Part shown: piece after piece, positions 51,513 to 60,571 of the stretch
Layout: the number at the start of each line of letters is the position of its first letter
Numbering within the stretch: the stretch's first letter is position 1
Source: Cryobacterium zongtaii
Lineage (GTDB): Bacteria > Actinomycetota > Actinomycetes > Actinomycetales > Microbacteriaceae
Direction of reading: 5' to 3'
Length of the DNA stretch: 64,000 bases
Assembly: GCF_002909375.1 (NCBI RefSeq)
Contig: NZ_PPXD01000023.1
Coordinates: 28,438-92,437, forward strand
Translations under genes and position numbers: made by a program
Notes under the pieces: model-generated
What the model saw: only the letters and a program-made list of their open reading frames with translations
What the model was told of the DNA's origin: nothing
Database searches by the model: none

Positions 51513-52855
51513 GCAGGCCGGCGCCCGCGGCGACCCGCGCCGCCGCGACGGAGAGAGGTCCCCGTCGGGGGATCGACGGACTGACTGTTCTCACCGTGTA
51601 CGTGGTTCTGCTGTTCGCGGTTCCGTCCGGACTCACGATCACGGCCCTGGGGTCGGCGGGACGGCCCGCGACGCTCTGGGCCCTCGGCGCGGGACTCTGG
51701 TGGTGCTGGCATCAGCTGCAGCGTCAGTCCCCTCTGCCACCGGGCCCGCGACGCGTATCCGCGGCATTGTTCGCCCTCCTCGCGGTGGCGGGCTTCAGCT
51801 ACGCCTGCGCCATGCTTCGCGGGCTGCCCACCGACGAGGTCAGCCCGGCTGACAACGGGCTCCTGCGACTGCTGGCGTGGGCCGGGATCCTGCTCGTCGG
51901 CATCGACGGTCTCCCCAGCGTCGGCGAACTACGGGTCCTGCTGCGCAGGCTCGCGTGGGCGGGCGGCGCGATGGCGACCCTGGGCATCCTTCAGTTCCTG
52001 ACGGGCAACCTGCTCCTGGAGTTCTGGCACTTGGTGCCGTTCACGATGTGGGAGGGCCCCACCTCGGACGCACTCGACCAGCGAGCCGGCTTCATCCGCG
52101 CGTCGGGAACGGCGATCCATCCGCTTGAGTACGGAGTCGTCCTGGCCATGGCTTTTCCGATCGCCCTCGCCCTGGCCGTCGAGAATCGCTCGGCGCATCG
52201 GCTGCTCCCCTGGCTGCCTGTCGCCATGATCACTGTCGCGTCACTGCTCTCGGTCTCCCGGTCAACCCTGATCGGCCTCGCCGTGGGACTGATCATCATG
52301 CTGCCGACCCTCTCCCGCAACGTCCGGATGCTCATTGTCACGGTGGGCGGCGCCCTGACCGTCGCGATCGCGGTGCTCGTCCCCGGGATGATCGGAACGA
52401 TCCGCGGTCTGTTCACCGGACTGGGGTCGGACCCGAGCACCGCATCGCGAACGACCAGCTACGACATCGCCATCGACTACATGAGCCGGTTCCCGGTCGT
52501 CGGCAAGGGATTCGGCACCTTCATCGCGAAGTACCACATCTTCGACAACCAGTACCTGCTCCTGGCGATCGAGTTGGGAATCCTGGGCGTCATCGCCTTC
52601 CTCATCCTGGTCGTCGCCGGCATCGTCAGTGCGGCGCAGGCCCGCCGCACCGCCACAGACAGCCTGGACCGGCAGCTGGCCCAGGCCCTCGTCGCGGCAC
52701 TCGTCGCGGGCAGTCTGCTGATGGCCTTCTTCGACGGTTTCGCGTTCTCGATGTCTGCGGGGATGCTCTTCCTCGTCCTCGGCCTGGCCGGGGGTGCGCG
52801 GCACCTGCTCGCTGCAGGGCCTCCCGTGCCCGGTCAGCCGATGGCCACCCGATAG
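51509..52855 (+). CDS. O-antigen ligase/Wzy-like polymerase
   Basis: This encodes 448 residues with about ten to twelve hydrophobic helices and a large loop between helices in the C-terminal half: 'GLGSDPSTASRTTSYDIAID' then 'RFPVVGKGFGTFI'. This loop, with its conserved Arg and the 'GxGxGTF' element, is the hallmark of the Wzy_C/WaaL family. It would polymerise flipped repeat units, or ligate them to an acceptor, on the outer face of the membrane. It is the last gene of the plus-strand operon and converges on the gene at 52905. The 49-base gap shows no strong terminator. Confidence 0.88.
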   Translation: MSRPAPAATRAAATERGPRRGIDGLTVLTVYVVLLFAVPSGLTITALGSAGRPATLWALGAGLWWCWHQLQRQSPLPPGPRRVSAALFALLAVAGFSYACAMLRGLPTDEVSPADNGLLRLLAWAGILLVGIDGLPSVGELRVLLRRLAWAGGAMATLGILQFLTGNLLLEFWHLVPFTMWEGPTSDALDQRAGFIRASGTAIHPLEYGVVLAMAFPIALALAVENRSAHRLLPWLPVAMITVASLLSVSRSTLIGLAVGLIIMLPTLSRNVRMLIVTVGGALTVAIAVLVPGMIGTIRGLFTGLGSDPSTASRTTSYDIAIDYMSRFPVVGKGFGTFIAKYHIFDNQYLLLAIELGILGVIAFLILVVAGIVSAAQARRTATDSLDRQLAQALVAALVAGSLLMAFFDGFAFSMSAGMLFLVLGLAGGARHLLAAGPPVPGQPMATR

Positions 52856-52904
52856 GACAGCTGGACTCCTCCGGGCAGTCGGCGGTTCAGCCCGCGGACA
52901 CCCG

Positions 52905-54818
52905 CTACTCGCTGCCCGCCCCTGCCGTGAGGGGCACCCGGTAGATGTGGTAGCTGAATTCCTCGGCGAAGGCGTCGGTGAATCGTCCCTTGCCGTCGAC
53001 CGCCAGGCTGCGATCTTCTCCCAGCACCTCGACGTTCTTGCCTTCGACCCCGGGCGGCAGAGTGAGAGTGCGCTCCCCCGGGCCGGCAGAGCCGTCGACC
53101 ATCGCGAAGATGTAGGCCGACCCTGCATGGGTTTTGAGCATGGTGTCGAGCTTCGGACCGAAGGTGTACTCGTAGGACTGGGTGTTGAGCACCGGGGCGA
53201 GTGAGTGAATTTGAGCGTTCACCGACTTCACTGCGGCGACCTGAGCATTGCCACAAAAGCCCGGGGTGACCTGAGATTGGCGGAAAACGTTGCTGCTTTG
53301 GCACGTTCCACTGAGGCTCTGATTGAAATAGGCAATCCCTCGGGCTTCGTTGATGATCGAGTTCATCACCGCCCCCGTGAGCTGCCCCGGGGTGAGGTAG
53401 GACTTCGGCGCAGCATCCGGCGGACCGCCGTTCAGGTTCTCCACCCATTGCCAGAGAGGTTGCAGTTTTCCGTCTGCGGCGTCCTGGGCGCGGAGGGAGT
53501 TCATAGTGGCGCCGTAGCTCGACGCGGTGCGACAGGTCGCCTGCGCGACCGGGGTCAGATACACATCCCGATACGGGGTCTGGTCGCAGAAGGGGATGCT
53601 GTACCAGTACATGTCCACCGACACCACATCGGTGTATCCGTTCACGTACTGGCGCGCTGCCTCCTGCGGGAGGTCACTTGCGATCACCATCTGGGTGAAG
53701 TTCGCGTAGCGGAAGCGCCCGTCGTCGGGGAGGGCGTCGACCAACCCCTGGAGGTGCTTGTGGCCGTCTGCTGGGGTGAATCGGCCGTCGACCTCATCGT
53801 CAAGGAACTGGCCCACCCAATTGCCGCTGTCGGCGGTGAAGCCGTCGTTGAGCTTTCCGCCGATCCAGAACACACCGTTGTCGGCAAAGAGCCGGTACGG
53901 CGTGCCATCCCACATGCCGCTGTACGTGTTGATGCCGAGTGACTTGTCGTAGACGACCTCGTCATCGGTGCTGAAGTTGCCGAACCAGGAGACGATAGGG
54001 AAAAACGTCGGGTCGTCCCAACCGGCCGCGTCGGCCTTGCTGAACTGTTTCCAGTAGGCCGGCCCGCCTTCCCAGGGAATCCGCGGAAGGGACAGCGTGG
54101 TCCCGGTGTCGCTCGGGGGCACCGTGATCGGGTCGGGCGCAGCCGGGGTCGGGGTGGAGGCCGATTCGGCCGGGGCCGAGGGACTAGCGGCCCGCGGGTG
54201 GTCTTCCGGCACCGTTTCACCCGGGGCGGCGGGGCGGAACCTGACGTCGACGTAATAGTTGGTGTCCTCGAACGACGCGGTCGGGAAGCCTCCGGACCCG
54301 TAGCGGAAGACGCCGCCGCCGGCCGGAACCGACAGCGCGCCGTTGGTATGCGGGTCGGCGAGCGCGCCGGCATCCGAGGCGTAGTGACCCCGTGGCGCGA
54401 AGTAGGAGGCGACATAGCTGTGGCCACGGTGAACCGGCACCGGTTCGGCGAAGGTGGCTTCCTGCCATCCGCTGGAGGATTCTCGGGTGAATTCCACCCG
54501 ACTCAGCGGGTTCCCGTCACCGTCCCACAGAGTTCCCAGGTGTGGTCCGGTGTTGCCTGTCCCCTTGTAAAACCGGAGACCGGTCACCCAGCCATCCCGG
54601 GTGCTGGTGAAGCGGACGCCCACTTCCACCGACGCATCGTCCGACGCTGCGGCCACAGTGGGGGTCGGTGAACCGAAGATGTTGGCTTCTGCCCGTGCCT
54701 GTCCTGCGACGCCGGCCACCAGCGACAGTGCGGCCACAACGACCACGACGCCCGCTGCGACGATCACCGCCCACCGCCGGCGGCTCGCCGTGATGACGGT
54801 GGTCTGTTCCGATGGCAT
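52905..54818 (-). CDS. Secreted protein with DUF4082 domain and glycoside-hydrolase-like region
   Basis: This encodes 637 residues. After a signal-anchor helix (about 14-40), residues 45-195 form a DUF4082 beta-sandwich ('GVRFTSTRDGWVTGLRFYKG', 'ATFAEPVPVHRGHSYVASYF', 'FEDTNYYVDVRF'). A Ser/Pro/Ala linker follows, then ~400 residues that look like a TIM-barrel hydrolase: 'SLGINTYSGMWDGTPYRLF', 'VGQFLDDEVDGRF' with paired acids, 'VVSVDMYWYS', 'PLWQWVENLNGG'. I propose a polysaccharide-acting enzyme, but family and catalytic acids are unproven. It ends the minus-strand polysaccharide operon. A second DUF4082 protein starts that operon at the window end. Confidence 0.8.
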   Translation of the reverse strand: MPSEQTTVITASRRRWAVIVAAGVVVVVAALSLVAGVAGQARAEANIFGSPTPTVAAASDDASVEVGVRFTSTRDGWVTGLRFYKGTGNTGPHLGTLWDGDGNPLSRVEFTRESSSGWQEATFAEPVPVHRGHSYVASYFAPRGHYASDAGALADPHTNGALSVPAGGGVFRYGSGGFPTASFEDTNYYVDVRFRPAAPGETVPEDHPRAASPSAPAESASTPTPAAPDPITVPPSDTGTTLSLPRIPWEGGPAYWKQFSKADAAGWDDPTFFPIVSWFGNFSTDDEVVYDKSLGINTYSGMWDGTPYRLFADNGVFWIGGKLNDGFTADSGNWVGQFLDDEVDGRFTPADGHKHLQGLVDALPDDGRFRYANFTQMVIASDLPQEAARQYVNGYTDVVSVDMYWYSIPFCDQTPYRDVYLTPVAQATCRTASSYGATMNSLRAQDAADGKLQPLWQWVENLNGGPPDAAPKSYLTPGQLTGAVMNSIINEARGIAYFNQSLSGTCQSSNVFRQSQVTPGFCGNAQVAAVKSVNAQIHSLAPVLNTQSYEYTFGPKLDTMLKTHAGSAYIFAMVDGSAGPGERTLTLPPGVEGKNVEVLGEDRSLAVDGKGRFTDAFAEEFSYHIYRVPLTAGAGSE

Positions 54819-54854
54819 GTGCTGCTCCCTCGCGATGGCCGAACTGCCGGGTGC

Positions 54855-56054
54855 TCAGGTGAGCGCGCCGGATGCTGCGGGTCGTGATCGTGGCGTCGCG
54901 GGGACACCTGAGCTGCCCGCGGGGACGACGAGGTCCAGGAGCCGCCCCGCCCGGACGTCCCAGCTGTGGGATGCCGCAAATTCGATCCGGCGTCGGCGGT
55001 CGGTCTCAGCCTCCGCGCCGCGTGCCGGATCGGAAACGATTCGCTGCACGTGCTCAGCGAAGTGCCGCGGATCAGTCCCGACGTTGATCAGGTCGGTGTT
55101 CAACCACTGGACTGCCGGCAGATCGGTCGACACCACCGGCAACCCGTTGGCCAGGTATTCCAGGGTTTTCAGGGGAAAGCTGGCTCGGTTGAATGACGTG
55201 ATGCGATACGGCGTCAGGCCGACCGCCGCCCCCACGAGATGACCGGGTAGTTCCGCAAACGGAACCTCCCCGAGCCAGGTCACCGTCTCTGCGGCGAGAA
55301 ACGCGTCGAGGCGGACCGTGATCTGGGGATCACGCTCAGTACGCGGTCCGACGACCAGGATCGGCACCCCGGTCGCCAGCACCGCTTCGAGCACGTCGAA
55401 GTCCAATCGCTCATTGAGTTGTCCGACCAGGGCGGCAGCGGCTTCCGGGTCCCCGCGGTCCGGTTGACGCCGGCCGTCAGACACAACGGGTTCGCAGCCG
55501 TTGGGCAGGACCTCGACCGGGCGGTCGACGGCGAGACCGCTGACTGTTGCGGCGAGCTCCGGGGTGACCGCGGCGACGACGTCTGCCCGGGACACATTCC
55601 TTCGGAGGATCCGGGAAATACCAGACTGGGGCAGATCCAGCAGGGCAGCGCCGGCCACCCAGTCGTCGGTGAGGTAGAGCAGCCGACTACCCCGCACCCG
55701 TCTCGGGAACCGTGCCCGGGGAGTCGCCACCACGACAGCGGTCACGTCGGCGTTGAGCTTCCTGACCGCCCAGCGGACTGCCCAGGCGCCCAGGGCACCC
55801 GCGATGGAGAGCATTGCCCGCTTCGACGCGAACGGCACGGTGACGCTGCGCAGCCGAACGATGTTCGGGCCCTCGGAGACAAGCTGAGGCAACGGCCAGC
55901 GGTAGTTCCGGCGCAATGTCCTCTGCACCGCAACCGGAGGGTCAACCCAGAGCACCGGGATGCGTCGGGCCAGCGCCGCCGTGAGACGCCGGTCGGTTCC
56001 CGGAACGGCATCCCATTCGGCGCCGGCGATGTAGACGAGGTACGGCAGTGTCAC
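54855..56054 (-). CDS. Glycosyltransferase, GT-B fold
   Basis: This encodes 399 residues from a GTG coupled by GTGA to the upstream gene; the longer open frame is a shadow. 'YLVYIAGAEWDAVPGTDRRL' begins the N-domain. 'LLYLTDDWVAGAALL', 'VEVLPNGCEP' and the C-domain 'ASFPLKTLEYLANGLPVVST' (E-x7-type nucleotide-binding region) are typical of GT4-like enzymes acting on envelope polysaccharides. It acts on the cytoplasmic side. Donor and acceptor are undetermined. Confidence 0.85.
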   Translation of the reverse strand: MTLPYLVYIAGAEWDAVPGTDRRLTAALARRIPVLWVDPPVAVQRTLRRNYRWPLPQLVSEGPNIVRLRSVTVPFASKRAMLSIAGALGAWAVRWAVRKLNADVTAVVVATPRARFPRRVRGSRLLYLTDDWVAGAALLDLPQSGISRILRRNVSRADVVAAVTPELAATVSGLAVDRPVEVLPNGCEPVVSDGRRQPDRGDPEAAAALVGQLNERLDFDVLEAVLATGVPILVVGPRTERDPQITVRLDAFLAAETVTWLGEVPFAELPGHLVGAAVGLTPYRITSFNRASFPLKTLEYLANGLPVVSTDLPAVQWLNTDLINVGTDPRHFAEHVQRIVSDPARGAEAETDRRRRIEFAASHSWDVRAGRLLDLVVPAGSSGVPATPRSRPAASGALT

Positions 56055-57316
56055 GAGCCCGCTCCCGTCGTCACCGGCAGGCTCCCGGGCCGGACTCTCG
56101 CCGGACGGGCGTTGAAGTCGTCGGTCTGCTCGATTCCGATCAACCGACGCACACGTTTCCCCGCGTAATACCGGGCGTACCGGGTCAGGGCCGCAGCATC
56201 GTGCCGGACCTGCTGCCCGCGCGTGACCCGCAGCTGGAGTGCTGCGCGATAGATGGCCAGCTGGGTCACGGCTGCGGCCTCCACCGAGAACCGCCCGTGC
56301 ACGGTTGCCAGGCCGAACGCGCCGACTTCCGCTCGAAGACCGGCGTCCACGAGCAGTTGCCGGAGGATGCCCTCCAACCGGGCCGGACCCATTTGGGCCG
56401 ATTCTCCCACCCCGTACCACCCGGCCCAGAGGAATTCCGGCAGGGTATCCGGGGTGAGAAGCTCCCAGTATCCGCCCTCCCCCTGCACCACCAGCGGTTT
56501 CGCGAAGGCGAGCGCCTTCAACGCAGACCCGCCCATGCCGAGCATCACATCGGCTGACTCGTAGACGGGCCGGGGATCGGTCACCTCGCCCAGCAGGACC
56601 ACGGTGCCGGCACCCGAGTCCGCGTTGACGTGCGCGGCACGGGCGGCCACCTCCTCGCGGGCGGGCCCGTCCCCGGCGATGACGAGCCGAATGGCCGTGT
56701 GCCGGGCCAGGGCTCCGACGGTGTCGATCGCCGTGAGGATTCCCTCCAGCTTCAGCTGATGGGCGAACCGGGTCACCATGCCAGCCGTGAACCGGCCGTC
56801 GTCGCCGGCTCCGAAGACCCCGGCGGGCACCGCACCCGGATGATTCTCCGTCAGGTCGACCGGCGGCTCCAGCAGGCTGACCGAGGAGCGACCGAAGGCA
56901 CGCTCGGCGGCGGCGATCGCCTCGGTCCCGACCGCGAGTGGCAGGCTCTTCGGAAGGAACGGTGCGACAGCCATCGACATCACGGTGGACACCGCGACGG
57001 CGGATGGCTGCAGCCGGCTGGCGAGGACGCACTCCAGCGCCGGTGGCCACTCGTAACCGTGCAGCACATCGATCTTCCGTTCCACCACGAGGTCGGCGAG
57101 CGCACGGGCCACCCGGGGTGACGGGCGCCGGCCCGGTCGTGGAGCCGCGACGAATTCGAGACCCAGATCGGCGATCCGCTGCACAAGCGCACCCGGGGTG
57201 CCGAAGACAATAACCCGGTGACCACGGCGCTGCAGCGCGGCCGCAATCTCAATCGCGTTGAGCTGGCTCCCGCCGATCCCGAGGTCGTGCGGGTAGACGA
57301 GCACCCTGAGCGTCAT
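56051..57316 (-). CDS. Glycosyltransferase, GT4-like
   Basis: This encodes 421 residues from the ATG at 57316 (ATGA overlap with the flippase gene). The N-domain has 'LGIGGSQLNAIEIAAALQRR', the glycine-rich loop of GT-B enzymes. The C-domain has 'TAGMVTRFAHQLKLEGILTA', 'LVIAGDGPAREEVAARAA' and 'DVMLGMGGSALKALAFAKPL', in which the usual E-x7-E is partly replaced by 'GGSALKALAFAKP'. A retaining sugar transfer onto the lipid-linked repeat unit is likely. Confidence 0.87.
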   Translation of the reverse strand: MTLRVLVYPHDLGIGGSQLNAIEIAAALQRRGHRVIVFGTPGALVQRIADLGLEFVAAPRPGRRPSPRVARALADLVVERKIDVLHGYEWPPALECVLASRLQPSAVAVSTVMSMAVAPFLPKSLPLAVGTEAIAAAERAFGRSSVSLLEPPVDLTENHPGAVPAGVFGAGDDGRFTAGMVTRFAHQLKLEGILTAIDTVGALARHTAIRLVIAGDGPAREEVAARAAHVNADSGAGTVVLLGEVTDPRPVYESADVMLGMGGSALKALAFAKPLVVQGEGGYWELLTPDTLPEFLWAGWYGVGESAQMGPARLEGILRQLLVDAGLRAEVGAFGLATVHGRFSVEAAAVTQLAIYRAALQLRVTRGQQVRHDAAALTRYARYYAGKRVRRLIGIEQTDDFNARPARVRPGSLPVTTGAGS

Positions 57317-58842
57317 GCGCGCCCCCCGGTCATGCGCCGGGCCAGCCAGCTGGTCGGCCAGGCGAGGCCGGCCAGAACCCGGCCGAAGGTTCGGGAACGG
57401 CGAAGCGACGGCGGCACGAGCGGGAGAAGCAGCGGTGCGGTCAGCACCAGGTAGAGGATGCCGCCGGCCAACCCTCCGAGCAAAAACTTCGCCGGAGCCG
57501 CTGACACCAGCATCGCCACGGCCCACGCTGTCCCTCCGGCCGCGGTGCCGGCACACACCGGCCAGGCAATCGCCCGCACCATCACACCGAACGGTCGAGG
57601 GATCGTTCGTCGCAGCATCAGGAGATACAACGGGAGGATGACTCCCGCGCTCACCAGAATGTGGGCAAGTCCCACGCCCACCAGACCGCCGTATCGGACA
57701 CCGACCGCCATGGCGGGCAGGAGCACCGCGAGAGCGGCGACCTGCACAAGGAGCAGACCGCCGGTGCGACCGGTGGAGATGATGATGTTCGCCAGGAGGA
57801 GGCCCAACACGAAGATGACCCCGTAAACGGCGAGGACGACGAGGGCCGGTGCGGCTCCCGTCCACTGGGTTCCATAGATGGTCGTGAGCAACGGCTCCGC
57901 GAGGGCGAGGGTGAGTGCGCCGATCGCGCAGGCCACCAGGGCGACAGTTCGGCAGGCCTGAAGCAGGGCGCCGCGAAGGTCCCCGCCTTCGTGACGCACT
58001 CGGGAGAACGCGGGTTGAACGATGCCGTTCAGAACGGATCCGATCACGGCGGTGGACCAGGCGGCGATGGTGAACGCCAGAGAGTAGAGCCCGGTGGCTT
58101 CAACGCCCAGGGTGCGGCCGACGAAGACGTAATCCACATTGAGCAACGCCTGGCTGAGCAGGTTGGCCAGTGCGAGCGGCAGTCCGAAGCGAATCAGCAT
58201 TCCGATCTGGTCCCGCCGAAAGCCCGGCCGGTAGCGTTTTTTCACCTTCATGGTGAGGATCACCCCGGTGACCAGCTGCGCCGCGACCCGCGACCAGGCG
58301 AAGGCCAACGCCCCATCACCGGCGAGTGCCACCAATAAGAGGACCGCGCTGCTCGGAACGAACGCGATCGCTGCCGCTCGAAAGATCACATCCTGCCGGA
58401 AGTCGCGTTGGATCAGCGCCCCCGGCACCACGAACGGCCCGATGAGTGCCACCGAGAGCGCCATCACCCGTAGCGGCCCTGCGGCATCCGGGGAGCCGAG
58501 GGCAGCGGCGAGAGGGTCGGCAAAAACGGCCATCGTGGTGCCCAGCACGAGGCTCGTGATGATCGAGACCGTGGCGATCGTCGGCGCGATGCGGTCGGGG
58601 TCGAGGTCGTTGCGGAGCAGCGCCGAAGAGATGCCGAGTTCGGCGAGGCTGACGACGACCCCCTGCACGACCATGGCCAGGGCGAACACCCCGAACGCCT
58701 CCGGGGCCACGATGCGGGCGACGATCGCCATGATCGCGATGTTGGCGAAGCGCAGGAACAGGGTGCTGCCGGCCGACCAGAGCGCCCCCCTACGCACCTG
58801 ATCGCCGAGGACCGAGCCGGGTGAGGCGTCGGTCACAGGCAT
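57313..58842 (-). CDS. Wzx-type oligosaccharide flippase (MOP superfamily)
   Basis: This encodes 509 residues. About twelve to fourteen hydrophobic helices run from 'GALWSAGSTLFLRFANIAIM' onward, the polysaccharide-transport family start. It moves lipid-linked repeat units from the inner to the outer membrane face, supplying the Wzy-like polymerase of the opposite operon. The ATG at 58842 overlaps the aminotransferase stop by ten bases. The GTG at 58836 would give the four-base overlap used elsewhere in this operon and may be the true start. Confidence 0.9.
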   Translation of the reverse strand: MPVTDASPGSVLGDQVRRGALWSAGSTLFLRFANIAIMAIVARIVAPEAFGVFALAMVVQGVVVSLAELGISSALLRNDLDPDRIAPTIATVSIITSLVLGTTMAVFADPLAAALGSPDAAGPLRVMALSVALIGPFVVPGALIQRDFRQDVIFRAAAIAFVPSSAVLLLVALAGDGALAFAWSRVAAQLVTGVILTMKVKKRYRPGFRRDQIGMLIRFGLPLALANLLSQALLNVDYVFVGRTLGVEATGLYSLAFTIAAWSTAVIGSVLNGIVQPAFSRVRHEGGDLRGALLQACRTVALVACAIGALTLALAEPLLTTIYGTQWTGAAPALVVLAVYGVIFVLGLLLANIIISTGRTGGLLLVQVAALAVLLPAMAVGVRYGGLVGVGLAHILVSAGVILPLYLLMLRRTIPRPFGVMVRAIAWPVCAGTAAGGTAWAVAMLVSAAPAKFLLGGLAGGILYLVLTAPLLLPLVPPSLRRSRTFGRVLAGLAWPTSWLARRMTGGRA

Positions 58843-59939
58843 GATTGCAGGGTGTCGACCACCCGATCCTGCTGCTCGTCGGTGAGGCCGGGGTAGATCG
58901 GCAGCGAGAGGATCTCCCCGCTCAGGCGTTCGGCGACGGGGAACGTGCCCTGCCCCCTGGCCACGTCAGCGAAGGCGGGGAGCTGATGCACCGGGACCGG
59001 GTAGTGAATGCCCACGCCGATACCCGCGTCGCTCATGTCCTGATACATCCGGTTCCGTTCCGGAACCCGCACCACGAATTGGTGGAACACGTGCTCGTTC
59101 CCTGGCGCGGTTCGCGGGGTGACCACGCCGGGAGCCCCGTCGAGCAGGGCGGTGTACCGGGCGGCAAGGCGTCGGCGTTCGACGTTCCACCCGTCGAGCA
59201 GGGCGAGCTTGGCGGAAAGCACCACGGCCTGCAGGCTGTCGAGCCGGGAGTTGGTCCCCACGCTGAGGTGCTCGTACTTGCGCACTCCGCCGTGGTTACT
59301 GAGCGCACGCACCTCGGCGGCGATCGCGTCGGAGGATGTGATCACGGCACCTGCGTCACCGTAGGCGCCGAGGTTCTTACCGGGGTAGAAGCTGGTGCCC
59401 GCCACGTCCCCCAGGGACCCGGCGCGCCGACCATGGGACCGCGCCCCCTGGGCCTGCGCCGCGTCTTCAACCAGGACGACGTCGGGGCCGACCAGCAGAC
59501 GGAGTTCGTCGACCGGCGCGGCTTGACCGTAAAGGTGCACGGCGATGACCGCTCGGGTCTGGGCGGTCATCCGCTCGCCCACACTCACGGGGTCGAGGAG
59601 GAAATTCTCGTCGCAGTCGGCGAAGACCACCCGCGCACCGGCGCGCAGAACGGCTTCGGCGCTCGCAACGAAGGTGTTGGCGGGAACGATGACCTCGTCG
59701 CCTGCGCCGATGCCGCTGGCGCGCAGTGCGAGCTCGAGCGCGTCGGTGCCGTTACCGACACCGATCACGTGCCGGCTGGTGCAGTAGGCCGCGTATTCCC
59801 CTTCGAACCGGGCGACGTCGGGGCCCTGGATGAAGGAACTCGCCGCGATGACCCGGTCGAAGCCCTGCCGAACCACGTCGGCGATCTGCTGATGCTGCCC
59901 GGCCAGGTCGAGCATCGGGACTCGTTCGGTGGTCTTCAC
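58833..59939 (-). CDS. DegT/DnrJ/EryC1/StrS sugar aminotransferase 1
   Basis: This encodes 368 residues from a GTG overlapping the acetyltransferase stop. PLP-site features are 'GVGNGTDALELALRA', 'VIVPANTFVASAEAV', 'VLVEDAAQAQGARS' and 'SFYPGKNLGAYGDAG' with the Schiff-base Lys, followed by 'GTNSRLDSLQAVVL'. It aminates a keto-sugar nucleotide using glutamate, in the manner of WbpE or FdtB. With the Gfo/Idh/MocA oxidoreductase and WlbB-like acetyltransferases it could build a 3-acetamido sugar. Confidence 0.9.
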   Translation of the reverse strand: MKTTERVPMLDLAGQHQQIADVVRQGFDRVIAASSFIQGPDVARFEGEYAAYCTSRHVIGVGNGTDALELALRASGIGAGDEVIVPANTFVASAEAVLRAGARVVFADCDENFLLDPVSVGERMTAQTRAVIAVHLYGQAAPVDELRLLVGPDVVLVEDAAQAQGARSHGRRAGSLGDVAGTSFYPGKNLGAYGDAGAVITSSDAIAAEVRALSNHGGVRKYEHLSVGTNSRLDSLQAVVLSAKLALLDGWNVERRRLAARYTALLDGAPGVVTPRTAPGNEHVFHQFVVRVPERNRMYQDMSDAGIGVGIHYPVPVHQLPAFADVARGQGTFPVAERLSGEILSLPIYPGLTDEQQDRVVDTLQSCL

Positions 59940-60571
59940 ACTGCGCTCCTCTGATAGACGGACCGGGCGGGGACACCGGCCCAGGTTTCTCCGGCCGGCA
60001 CGTCGGCGATGACAGCGGCGCCCATCCCGACGATCGCGCCGGCTCCGACGACGACGCCCTGCCGGACGGTGGCGTTCATGCCGAGGTAGGCACCCTCGTG
60101 CACGGTGACTCCCCCGGCGAGGGAGACTCCGGCGGTGAGAGTGGCAAAGTCACCGACGACCACGTCGTGCGTGAGGGTTGCCTGCGGCATGACCACGACA
60201 TGACGGCCGACTCTGACGTCGGCAGTGAGCACGGTGTGCGCAAGCAGCACACTGCCCCGGCCGACGGTGCAGGAGGCGGGGACACGTGCCGAGGCGTCGA
60301 TGACGGTGACATACCGCTCCGGTTGCACCTCCAGGGCGGCCAGCCGGTCCGCCACCCGGCGTCGCCCGGCGCCGGAGCCGACGCAGATCAGCAGCCCGGT
60401 CCGGTGCCTCGCAGCGAGTTCCAATCCGCCGATCACGTCGATTCCAGCCACGCGGCTGCCGTGCAGCTCCTCATCGTCGTCGAGGATTGCCACCCAGCGG
60501 AATTCACGCTGTTCCGCCGAGACGACCTCTCTCGCCAGGCCGCTGGCGGCGAGGAGGATGACGTCTCTCAT
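59936..60571 (-). CDS. NeuD/PglD-like sugar O- or N-acetyltransferase
   Basis: This encodes 211 residues. An N-terminal Rossmann-like part ('VILLAASGLAREVVSAEQ') that binds the sugar nucleotide is followed by hexapeptide repeats ('TVGRGSVLLAHTVLTADVRV', 'TLTHDVVVGDFATLTAGVSL') with the catalytic His in 'LTHDVVVGDF'. PglD enzymes acetylate a 4-amino sugar made by a partner aminotransferase. Here the aminotransferase gene just upstream (60568) overlaps it by four bases, exactly that pairing. Confidence 0.88.
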   Translation of the reverse strand: MRDVILLAASGLAREVVSAEQREFRWVAILDDDEELHGSRVAGIDVIGGLELAARHRTGLLICVGSGAGRRRVADRLAALEVQPERYVTVIDASARVPASCTVGRGSVLLAHTVLTADVRVGRHVVVMPQATLTHDVVVGDFATLTAGVSLAGGVTVHEGAYLGMNATVRQGVVVGAGAIVGMGAAVIADVPAGETWAGVPARSVYQRSAV